From the NCBI GenBank assembly GCA_050084985.1, contig JBITNC010000001.1, positions 111,042,001 to 111,106,000 on the forward strand: 64,000 bases of DNA, in the 5' to 3' direction. Positions 22,276-32,400 of the stretch are shown here, piece by piece; position 1 is the stretch's first letter, and every line of letters begins with the position of its first letter. Source of the stretch: Nageia nagi. Its lineage: Eukaryota > Pinophyta. Position numbers and translations under genes: made by a program. The notes below the pieces were generated by a model. It was not told where the DNA came from. It saw only the letters and a list, made by a program, of their open reading frames with translations, and made no database searches.

Positions 22276-23601
22276 TTATCCCGCGCTGGTGGGCTTCAGT
22301 GAAACTCCTATATCCGCTGGTGTAGAATTCATCAGGTTCACATTCCGGTTTATGTCATCAGCTACACCAGGCGGAGGAATACCCCCACTCCTCGACAAAT
22401 ATTCCTGATATTGATAAATAGGGCAGGTTGTTTGTTCATGAGCGTCATTACAGGCCAAACACAACCCAGTAACTGCCCCGGAAGAGGAAGCTTGGTCCAC
22501 GTCCTCATTCAACACATGTTGAGTCTTTTCTACAACAGGATAGGGATACCTTCTGGCATTGCTTTGTCTGGTCAGAATGGTAATCTGGTTTGCCATATTT
22601 CTACACAAATTCCGGAGTTCCTGAATTTCCGGTGATGAAGATACCCCTTGGTTCATATTAGGCTGAGGAGGGGCTTGTAAGGCCAAGGGAGCTCTAAGGA
22701 CCGGCAAATTTGATGGCCACGGTTGAGCAGGGGCGGGAATATTTGCCAGAGGTGGCACTGAACTGATTACTGGAGGTCTCCACATCTGCTGTTGTGCGGT
22801 TATTGGAAAATAGGGCATTGGCATACGGCTTGGTAATTTTCCAACTGCAATAAGACAGGATTCAGCATATACTGCTTGTCTATAGACCTCCGGGAAAGTA
22901 TTCACTCCGGAATTTTGGATTTGCAGAGAGAGATCCGGAGGAAAGGCTCTCAGGTAATACATTAAAGCTTGAAATTGCTGAGGCCTGACTGGCATGGGTA
23001 CTCTCGTCCAAGTTTTCTGGAATCTAATGTTGAAATCCGAGATATTTTCTTGTTCATATCTTTTGATTGAGGTGAACTGTGTCAGCAGAGAAAAGGGATC
23101 TCCTAATTCATTAAACTCCAGGATGAAGGGCTCTGCCAGTTGAGCCCAAGTAGTGATGGATCCATTAGGAAGGCCCCTGTACCAATCCAGGACCTTTCCT
23201 TTGAAAGACTGAGCCAGTAATCTCACCATAACATCTTCATGCTGAATATTGTGAATCTTGGCTAAACCGGCAACATCAACACAGTGCTCATAAGCCGTTT
23301 TTTCTGAAGTTGCATCAAACTCCGGAAGGGTTTTGAAAACATTTGCTGGGATATCATGCAATACCGCCAGGGCTATTGGTACTCCATTGTCCCATTCCGG
23401 ATAAATATTCTGGACTGGATTAGCCATTCCAGGGAAAGTATTTCTAGTATGAAGACTGGATAATTCTGGCTTGATAAAGGATTCTAGGGAGTCGACACTA
23501 TTCAGAGACTTGGACTTGATCAGGGTCTTTCTCCTAGGAGTATCTAACTTCCTAAACTCCGGTGCTTCTTTTGCTGCTCTAGTTTTAGATCTTGTCCACA
23601 T
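22276..23601 (-). CDS. gag: Retrotransposon Gag protein, intact, 441 aa
   Basis: An intact 441-codon frame with a clear ATG at 23601, 149 bp inside the 5' LTR. It encodes a capsid protein of the plant Ty3/gypsy type: residues 92-225 carry the gag core with LPEFDATSEKTAYEHCVDV, LLAQSFKGKVLDWYRGLP (128-145), W..L...F...F and YEQENISDFNIRFQKTW. A Pro/Gln-rich linker follows (about 255-325). Residues 381-393 form a zinc knuckle CLACNDAHEQTTC (CX2CX3HX4C, one residue shorter than the usual CX2CX4HX4C), which would bind packaged RNA. No protease or RT is fused downstream; the frame ends in a plain stop. An intact gag without pol suggests it packages its own RNA and uses enzymes of a relative. Confidence 0.9.
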   Translation of the reverse strand: MWTRSKTRAAKEAPEFRKLDTPRRKTLIKSKSLNSVDSLESFIKPELSSLHTRNTFPGMANPVQNIYPEWDNGVPIALAVLHDIPANVFKTLPEFDATSEKTAYEHCVDVAGLAKIHNIQHEDVMVRLLAQSFKGKVLDWYRGLPNGSITTWAQLAEPFILEFNELGDPFSLLTQFTSIKRYEQENISDFNIRFQKTWTRVPMPVRPQQFQALMYYLRAFPPDLSLQIQNSGVNTFPEVYRQAVYAESCLIAVGKLPSRMPMPYFPITAQQQMWRPPVISSVPPLANIPAPAQPWPSNLPVLRAPLALQAPPQPNMNQGVSSSPEIQELRNLCRNMANQITILTRQSNARRYPYPVVEKTQHVLNEDVDQASSSGAVTGLCLACNDAHEQTTCPIYQYQEYLSRSGGIPPPGVADDINRNVNLMNSTPADIGVSLKPTSAG

Positions 23602-23720
23602 AAACTCCAGGTTGCAAAAGAAAATGACAGGTTCAAAAGCACATATGATATTTACAAATAATTTGCTTTAATACATACCATGTATAGTGCTTCAGCAGAG
23701 TCGCCAATAAGTTTCTTCGT

Positions 23721-23739
23721 GTCCCACTGGGCGTGCCAA
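23721..23739 (-). promoter_or_regulatory. Candidate primer-binding site of the pol-less element
   Basis: On the minus strand, TTGGCACGCCCAGTGGGAC begins 10 nt inside the 5' LTR edge. It starts with TGG, the complement of a tRNA CCA end, and looks like the TGGC-type primer sites of plant gypsy elements. I cannot assign the tRNA. A second TTGGCGACTCTGCTG stands further in, at 23693-23707. The plus strand at the other LTR edge also offers a TGGCGAC-type site (18215), see findings. Confidence 0.5.
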
Positions 23740-23749
23740 AAAGAAATAC

Positions 23750-25236
23750 TGTTGATCAAGATTGTGTAATATGTGCGCCTGGAATAATCTTAACCAAAGT
23801 AAATCATGAACAGACTGTGGGAGCAGCCTGCTCTCCGGAGAAGGCCGGTTCCTTATCCATTGGGTAGAGAAAAAGTAACAGGAAAGAGACAAAAGGGTAG
23901 GGTGCGAGAAATTCAAGCAAAAGGATAGGGTAACAGGAAAGGAAGTAAAAAGGATAGAGTAACGAGAGAGAAAGCAAAGGTAGATCACTAGTTCAGCGCG
24001 GGCTTTCGCAGTATGCGAAACCTTGGCCTGAATCTAGTGTCGCATCCACAGAACAAGTTCTCACTCTCTGAATAGCCTCCCAGCTTCTACTCTACCATGT
24101 AGCAGACACAGTTATACTAGCAACTCGCGATTATTATTCAGGAAACAAGCTAAGCTGCCACAATGTAACCAAATTAAGAATAACAATTACGAGTGCTAGA
24201 CAAGAAAGGTCAAGATGGTATCATATTGCCGGCCAAAAACTACAGGTCTTCGAGAACAAATGTAAAGGGCAATACTAGGCTTCCGACCCTTTTTTCATTT
24301 TATTTTTATATACTTATACTGTAGTAACGACAGTTACAAGATTTGCAGAATAGAAACGTTTACAAAAACGGCCTCAAGATTCCGGCCTTCTTGAATCGAC
24401 ACCACCTACATATGCCACTTGGCCGTCTGTTACAAAGTTAGGCGGATTACAGACGATACGGTTCCCTGATGATTGTGCCCAGGCATCTTGCAGATTTCCT
24501 CTCTTTTGGGATTTCTTAATTCTCTGGCTCAGGCTCTTCAATCTTTCTTTGCGGGCCTATTTTCCTCCGGGACTCGGTTTCATTCACCAATGTTAATCTT
24601 GTTTCTTTCCCTGACGTCAGCTTCATATCTCCGGAATACTTCGCTTTTCGGAGAGACTTGTGCTGATCTCATCGCCTCCGGGGCCGGTTTCATTCACTAA
24701 TGTTAACTTTGCCTTTTCTTGTGACGTCATCCTCGGACTTCCGGAACGATTCGCCTTCAGGGCTTCGGATACTGAATTACTCCTTCCTGATGTCATTTCT
24801 TCCGGACTCCGATTTTCCTCAAAACGTTAACTTCATTTTTCGCCATGACGTCAGCTTCATATTTCCGGAATGCATCACTCACTGGCTCCGGATACTGGAT
24901 TCCTTCGCGCTGACATCACCTCCTCCGGGCTTCGGTTTCCTTCAAAAAGTGGACTCTGTTCTCCCCGTGACATCACCTTCATGTGTCCGGAATGCTCTAT
25001 TCACCGGCTCCGGGCCTTTTAGTTCCCCTAGCTAACCTCATCATCTCCGGAACCCGGTTTTGGGTTAAGGCCTAAAATAGCTGACCTCATCGTTTCATTC
25101 TGGAACGCTTCATCCACTGACTCCGGCTTGCTTTATCTGCTCCGGAAAAACTCCCGGGGATATTAAGATGAACTCGTGATGGCAAGTAGAGTACACCGGG
25201 GCTTTACTTCAAGGTTTTATTATGGAGGAATCTACA
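23750..25236 (-). repeat. 5' LTR of the pol-less element
   Basis: 1487 bp, 7025 bp away from its partner throughout, with no indels between them. In minus-strand orientation U3 comes first and holds an array of TGACGTCA-like and TCCGGA motifs (about 24610-25180). A TATA box follows (TATATAAAAATAAA on the minus strand, about 24300-24313), and the last 550 bp would be R/U5. This promoter order supports minus-strand transcription. The outer edge abuts the GTTAC duplication at 25237-25241. Confidence 0.95.
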
Positions 25237-25241
25237 GTTAC

Positions 25242-26195
25242 CCATGCCTTTGAGGGATTCGAATGGCCCCTCAATTGATTCCTTGATTGAGATTTATGAG
25301 ACGATCTATAGAGCCTTCATTTAATGTACTTAAATTTCACCAGTTTAGCCATTATCTCCCAAGCTAGCACATTATTCATAGTAATAGCTTCATATTGATA
25401 TTAGAGTGATCCTCCCTCCTAGTTACACCAAAATACATCTTCCTCTTAGGTTGTGGATGTTCTTGGGATAGTTTCAAGTTTTCTACCATAAATTGAGGAT
25501 CAAGATGGATCACCATTTAGCTCAAAACCTAGGAGTTTTTCATTTTTGTTCTCTTGAAACTGATTCCAAAGACCACTTCATCTTTTGGTGCTCATCCTGT
25601 TATGAGATCAAAGGTAGATATCATTGCCTCTTTTGAGACTCGCACGTATCATTGGCCACATTTTTCTAGTACCTCGATTAGCTTTTCATAGCTCTTTACC
25701 TTCAAGAGACCATGCTTATTCAGAATCATGTTATGACCAGCACTCAACAGCTGATAGGCAACCATCGCATCACATCCTTTTTATGAGCTTCCACCCCGGA
25801 GGGGGAACATAGAAGACATAGGATCAATCCTTCTCTCCCCACAAATCATACTAGGAGGCATCTTTAGGAGCCCCCAACTTCATTGAGGACTTGACATATC
25901 ACATCATTCTTCTCCTCCAGCAATAGTATCATAGACAGTTCTCAAATACTAGTGTATTCACTATAGAGGACTATGATGACACTCTTCTGGTAATGTTGGA
26001 TTATTATCTTATTTAGGGTTTAGACCATTCTGTCATGGATGTGTTTTACTCAATTTTTATTATTTTATGTTTTCTTTAGAGGGAACCCTTTAGGGGTTTT
26101 GTTGTTTTGCCAATCATGATTGTACTTGATTGTCTCGTTGATCGATTTTGGTCACCCAAGGACATTAATATACTTTCTTTCTTTCTTTATTTCCA
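25242..26195 (+). mobile_element. LINE retrotransposon, 3' part
   Basis: Continuation of the LINE interrupted at 16719. The first frame reads PMPLRDSNGPSIDSLIEIYE. Near 25565-25625 there is HFIFWCSSCYEIKGRYHCLF, a Cys/His-rich block typical of the LINE RT C-terminus. The element ends in a (CTTT)n tail near 26172-26193 after ACATTAATATA, after which copia integrase sequence resumes. Confidence 0.7.
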
Positions 26196-26204
26196 CAATC
26201 ATAA

Positions 26205-26475
26205 GTCCTTAAAAACTTGATCTCACATTACTTTCATTCTCTACATGAACTTGAAAAGTCTTTAGTATACTAAGACCTCATGATTTAAGTCTTTAAAAAA
26301 TATATCCAACACTTTCAAAGAAATTATTATTAAAAGTAGTGAAATTAGAGGATTTGTCAAATCTATTTTCATAGGACCATAAATACTAGAATGAACAAGT
26401 TGGAGTAGATGTGAATTCCTTGATGCTCTACCTCTTGGATAGTTTTATTGATAATATTGGCACAATATTATCTAA
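26205..26475 (-). pseudogene. Copia integrase fragment, N-terminal half of the core
   Basis: On the minus strand two frames together give LQLVHSSIYGPMKIDLTNP (the H.D..GP....S..G..Y block of copia integrases, with Asp lost), then ESVGYIF.RLKS, ILKTFQVHVENESNVR and a degenerate S/TD.G box just before the LINE junction. The order continues at 12612 on the far side of the LINE. About a dozen codons between the halves are missing or too diverged to see. Confidence 0.65.
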
Positions 26476-27416
26476 CATAATATAAATAAACAAAAATGAT
26501 AGAAATGGTCAATGAATACATGCAAATAGATATTTAAATAAATAAAATGATGAAAGTTCAATACTATTATAATAATGGTGTTTGAATCTAATATTCCTTT
26601 GAACCAAAATGGTATAATATTTCAAATTGAAATATAAGTGTGGACTTTACCTTGTGGCTTGTTAGTATGAACCTATTGGATGGGAATACTACACACTCTC
26701 GTAGTTCATAGATATGAAGTGAATGTTGTCTTCTTTTCAATCATTCATCTACTTTCATCATTCTACAATATTGTACAAACTCGACCTCATTTGAGGATAT
26801 CAAGTAAAATATTATTTGTTGGGGGACCTTCCAAAATTATTGAGATACAAGTGGGTGGATGTTGATGTTGATGTCAAGAATATTGTTATCTCTCAACATA
26901 TGACAAAATCCCTTAACTAATAAGATTCAAAAGTAGCAAGTAGTGATGGCATACAAGGCATAACATGTAAGCATATGAAGCCTATATTTAAGTGTTTGAA
27001 GTCAATAGTGTAACCCAACGATGGGATTTATTAATCATGTTGAGTATAGAATTATTCAACCAATCTTCTCTCAAGGTTTTTTCAACTTTAGAAGATGCAA
27101 TCATTGCCGCCCAAGATGCATCACTCAGAGGGACATATAATGAAGAACTATTCAGCTAGAACCAAATCTCAAACAATTTCTATTCAAGCGCAAAATACAT
27201 GCACAAGAAATAAGCCAAGAGACTTGCAAAGTAGATTCCTTTTATTCATGAATCCACACTATTCTTACAAAAAGCAAATCCTTTATCGTATATCCCAAAG
27301 AAAAAGTTTTAAAGAAAAACTCAAAATGTTTCCTCTTCCTATTCCTCTTGTACTATATGTCAACTTACAAGTCTTATCAAAGATGAGAGTGACAACCATG
27401 GTTAATATATATATAA

Positions 27417-27437
27417 CTCACTTAAGTTGAGATATGC

Positions 27438-27489
<52 letters not shown>

Positions 27490-27515
27490 TAATGGCATAT
27501 CTCAACTTAAGTGAG
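27417..27515. repeat. Perfect 21-bp inverted repeat around (TA)n
   Basis: Arms CTCACTTAAGTTGAGATATGC (27417-27437) and its exact reverse complement (27495-27515) enclose about 57 bp of mostly TA repeats. It could extrude as a hairpin or be a small palindromic element that grew around a TA target. No target duplication can be judged in the AT-rich flanks. Confidence 0.8.
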
Positions 27516-28084
27516 ATAATAATATAATAAGTTTCAATTTTTTTTAAGAATGTAGCAGTTACAAATTTATTAATATTACAATTAATTGTACTTTCATTCT
27601 TGGTTTGAAGATATAGTTTAATAGTTTTATGCTATGAGCTTCAAACTTCAAGGCCATTCAATTTCTCCTTAACAATAAGAGTTCTTAGGATCAAACATTA
27701 AGTGAACTATATGTTTCATTCTTTGAGGCCATTCAACTTTATCTCATTAATAAAAATCACATAAGATCAAAGACTGAATAGAGATTCTCATAAAAGCTAC
27801 CAAATAAAACCTCTTAAATCCCTTCACCCAAATCAAGATTCTAAGAAAACCTAGCAAATGAAACCTCTTTAATCCCTTCACCCAAAGCAAGGACAGATTT
27901 AAAAGATACCTCTCCAATTAACTACAAGCTAAACATGTTATCAAAATTCAAGAATTGTTTTGAAAAACATTATAAAAAATTACAAGCAAAGAATCTAGAA
28001 AAAAATAAGATGTTAACTAAAAAAAATTATAATTTAATTATATATATTATATAACGATGAACATACGTGATTGAAGTTCTAATG

Positions 28085-28280
28085 TTGTTGGACAATAAGT
28101 ATTACAAAGTTATGAAACCCAAATTACTAACTTCTTGTTGGACAATAAGTATTACAAAGTTATGAAACCCAAATTACTAACTTGTATAGAATAAACACTA
28201 GATCATAGTGTGATCATATAAAGTTCTAATGTTGTTGGACAATAAGTATTACAAAGTTATGAAACCCAAATTACTAACTT
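28085..28280. repeat. Three copies of a 49-bp direct repeat
   Basis: The unit starts TTGTTGGACAATAAGTATTA and ends CCCAAATTACTAACTT. Copies are at 28085-28133, 28135-28183 and 28232-28280, essentially identical. Flanking text (AAGTTCTAATG before copies 1 and 3; GTATAGAATA.ACACTAGATCAT after copies 2 and 3) shows a larger duplication of about 150 bp around them. Identity implies recent duplication. Confidence 0.85.
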
Positions 28281-29416
28281 GTATAGAATACACACTAGAT
28301 CATATAAAACTTCGACCTGTTAAAAAACCTATCATGTAAACATAAATTATGTTCCACTAAATCAATCTGAAATTTTGATGGCTTGAGACAAATTTGTTTC
28401 AAATGCTGCCCTCCATTTACAAACACCTCTCTCAACTCTACTCAACCTTAAGGCCCTCACCTTCAGATGAATCCAGCATATAACTGATTACTCTAAAAAT
28501 ATACTCCTTAATCCTAATCAACGAAAAATATTAAGTTAATAAATATAATTCACACAAAGTAATTTCAGAATATAATGAATTGTTGTTAATACATTTCAAA
28601 TGTAGCCTGCCCACCTGTCCAGGCCAACTACAATTGTCTTCTTATCTCCAATTGCCATTCGGTGATTTTCTAATATACGATTGTGGCCGTTTGCTTGACA
28701 GTATAGTCTATTGGTGCCGCCTATTTTTCGGCAAATAAGACCCAATGACAATGTTTTAAGTATCTTTCTTGAGGAAATTACCTATGGTTCAACATGTATT
28801 TACTATTTTAATGGTTTCTTAAGATAGAATGTTGACTAGAGGCATACCCAAATAGGGAACATTCATAAAAGTCCTTGTGAGAACTTCAAAAATTATAAAT
28901 TCCTCAATAACAATGGTTAACTATATGTTTGACAGTATATACAAGAATAAAAAAATTTAAGAGATATTCTCACTGAGTTGTTTCCAGAAGTTTGGGATTA
29001 AAGCAATGAAAATAAGGGTGGTGTTACTTTCTTTGCATAAATACCAATGGATTGAAGATTCAAACCTTTTCTGTATTCTCAAGCATTCTAAAGATATGAT
29101 TAAATATTCATAATTAACACACAAAATACAAACCAGTTCACTCCCTTTAATATAAATACGGAAAAGCCAGCACTTCCAAAGGACTAGCTTGCTTCAACCA
29201 CTAGTTCACACGATATACTTTTTGACATATAATAAAGAATATTATTTTTCACACTCTTACATCCTCATCTCACAGCCACTTGGTTATCACCTTATGTCCA
29301 CGAAACAAGTTCCAGCTCTCAAATAAATATATTATACAAACACAGGAAGATGATCTTTGATCACCATACCAAACAGCAATGCACCATCAAGCCGATCTTG
29401 AGCTTGATCTGAAATT

Positions 29417-32400
29417 CTAAGGTTGCTGTTGACTACTTGGAGGTTCCTCTGGCTTGTTCATGTACTCCAGCAGAGAAGTAGCTTTGCGCTTAGCTCTTGC
29501 TGTGCCATTCTGGGCCAAATCTGACAATGGCTCATAAGCTCCAAGGTCTCGAGCTACAACCAGATTTTGGGGATCATTGGTGCACAATGCAAGTAAGACA
29601 GCTGCTGCATTTTCCCTGTTACGAGGTGAACCAGTTCTGATTATATCCACTAATATGGGGATTGCATCAGCATTTCCAATAGCTGTTTTCCCTTCTTGAT
29701 GACTTGCAAGAATAGCCAGTATAGCCAGGGCTTCATCGACCATCCCTGCACTAGGATCTACAAGCAACTGCATCAAAGGACCCACAACCCCGGCTCTCAC
29801 AGCCTTTCCCTTGTTACCTTGATAGATTGATAGATTGAATAGTGCTGTAGCAGCATCTTTCTTACCTCTCTGGCTACCTTCACGAAGCAACCCAACCAAA
29901 GCAGGTATAGCACCAGATGCACCAATTGTTATCTTGTTCTCATCAACAACAGACAGGCTAAAGAGCGTTGCAGCAGCATTTTCTCTTGCTTCCATGCTAC
30001 CAATTTTAAGAACCTCAACAATAGGAGCAATTGCACCAGCCATAACTATTGCGCCTTTGTTGTTTTCATAAATGGAAAGGTTAAGGAGAGCTGTAACAGC
30101 ATGCTCTTGCGTTCTTGCATCAGGTGTGGATAGAAGTTCAACTAGCAAAGGAATGGCCCCAGCTTCTGCTATACAAATCCTGTTATCAGCATTTCTCTTT
30201 GCAAGGAGTCGCAGTTCACCAGCCGCTGCTCTCTGATCCTCAAGAGGACCACTCGACAGCTTTTGTAGAAGAACATCAATAGTTGCTCGGTCACCAGAGG
30301 TATCTAATGCAGATATACCTGACTTGCCAGATCTGCTAGAGCTTGATCTTTTTGGTAGCTCAATACCATTTGCTTCACACCACTGTCCAATCAGACTTCG
30401 CAATACATAGTTTGGAGTCAATACTGAGTGTGACAACATTTGCTGTGTTTTAGGACAAGTTCTATGGCCTGAGTCTAACCATTTCTGTATGCAAGCACGC
30501 TCATATGTCTGCAAGGTAATGGTAAGCAAAATCAAGAAAATAAAAGGGCCAATGTAAAATTAGAATTAAATTTTTCTTATGGTTCTTATGTCTCAAAGAA
30601 GTAATAATACAAATGCACCATAAGCAACAAAACGAAAGATTTCAAACCTGTCCTGTAGCCACAATAACAGGATCTTTCATTAGTTCAAGAGATATTGGGC
30701 AGCGAAAGTCGTCAGGAATAACAGGGGAGGTAGATTTCTCTGCAAGAGCACAGGTATAGGATCCTTTCTCATTGTCAGGAGCATCACTGTCAGGATTCTC
30801 TGTCAATACAAAGTCCTTCAATCTCCTCAGAATACCTGACATTTGCTCTAATCTCTCTCCGGCATCTCCACCACTCTCAATCACCATGGTGTGAAGTGCC
30901 ACTGATTCTAGCTTAAGATCAGCTATTGTTTTCAGTTGCAAGTTTTCTGAAAATCTTCTAAGGGCTGCCTGGTCAACATCTTTGTCATTCCTCTGAGACA
31001 ACATTGTAGAAAGATTCTCATAAAGTTCCAAACCAGGTGTGTCTGCCCGGCCTTTTGCTCTCTTAAACTGAGCATGTACAAGTTCAACCTGGAATAACAA
31101 ATGCAAGCCTTTTGTCGGCAGGAAAGCTTGACATAATCCAAAACAATGGACAAATTACTAATAGTAATCATACAGGACTGCTTGTAAAACCTTGATCTGT
31201 GTAAGAGAAATTAATCTTAAAGCTCATTGGCAACTTACTATAAAGGACCAAACTAATCCTGATGGTGTTTAATATATCTCTTGAAAATAAATTTATAAGA
31301 ACTCCATTTATTCCAAGTAAACTCAAATGTTTCATGCATGAAGATCCAGTATAGGTAAAATCATAAAAGATGGTGGCACCATTGCATACTTTGAAAGTTC
31401 AATTTAAAAGCTGCAAGAAAAATGATGCATATCTGATAGCATGAACTACGAAACAGAACAGAGAACTGATAGGTTTTCACCTGTTCTTGAACTTCATCTG
31501 ATAATTCAAGTTCTTTATAAGACAACCCATTTAAAGCTTGCTCCAACTGAGTGGTAACTTCACGAAATTTGCTTGCAACTTCAACTCTCTCTAGAGCCTT
31601 CAACAAAATGCATACCGTCAGCCCAGGTAAACACTTAAAAATAACTCGTAAAATTCAAGTCTTTATCAACATTGTTAGAAAAGTTTATGCAAGTATTAAA
31701 TTCATTATACAGAATCACAAAACAAATACAACCCTAAATTTCCAAGCTACATCAAATCTGAGTCCACAGAAATATGTGCTGTTGACTGAAATTGCCATTT
31801 TAAATCTTTTGAAAAATGCATACAATAGGGGGAATTTTGCATTTGAATTCTGCAGTTGCTTCATGCACTTACATTGTCTGTGTTCTCATATGGAGGAAAC
31901 AAGATAAAAACTTTCCAGGTTTGTACAATTATTACAACAAATATTTTGCAGCTACAAAAAGATAAGAAAGGACCTAGGCAGTAAGCAAATGTAGATCTTC
32001 ACAAAATAACTCTGCATGCTTCAGATTAGAAATTAAAACTTATAGTCTTGAAAAGCAACAAGACTGCAACATGCAAGTTCTCAGAGGCAATAGTGTCATC
32101 TCAATTTAGATATTTCCACTGCTAATCCCATAACACTTTAAACAAATGCAAGACATTCAAACAAATACATAAGAAACACAATTTTGTAATGTCACCATTA
32201 TTGTGTAATTCATACCCAGTTCTTGAAAAATCCAGGGCCACTCATTTATTGGACAGGCAGTGTTAAATTTTGTATTCCGGATGCTATCATCAGACATGGA
32301 ACCTGGTGGGACATATTGAGCTAACACTCAACTGATTATCATGACTCCAAAAACAAGGATCCATTCTACATGTGAAGACCAAAAAGCCTAACACCACAGT

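Larger units (their letters stand above)
16720..25241 (-). mobile_element. Young LTR retrotransposon without pol (non-autonomous), with full LTRs and target duplication
   Basis: A complete insertion. The two LTRs are each 1487 bp, start TG and end CA, and are flanked by a perfect 5-bp target duplication GTTAC (16720-16724 and 25237-25241). The element lies inside a LINE. Reading on the minus strand, the 5' LTR is 23750-25236, gag starts 149 bp inside it, two more long open frames follow, and the 3' LTR is 16725-18211. No protease, RT, RNase H or integrase motif is visible in the 5.5-kb interior, so it must borrow these enzymes. LTRs differ at only about 21 sites (about 1.4 percent), with no indels. 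The GC content of the element is clearly above its surroundings. It resembles large retrotransposon derivatives, but with real coding capacity. Confidence 0.95.
26476..29416. other. AT-rich stretch with local repeats, no gene seen
   Basis: The first part may be further copia debris. It then holds a 21-bp perfect inverted repeat around a (TA)n run (27417-27515), a twofold repeat of about 55 bp near 27785-27895 (CTTCACCCAAA..AAG..), and three copies of a 49-bp unit at 28085-28280. The last few hundred bases are the 3' flank of the U-box gene. No clear AATAAA on the minus strand was spotted just past its stop codon. Confidence 0.4.

Noticed and set aside
28085-28280. CRISPR-like repeat/spacer array
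   Set aside because: Only three copies with irregular spacing in a plant nuclear context; a local duplication explains it.
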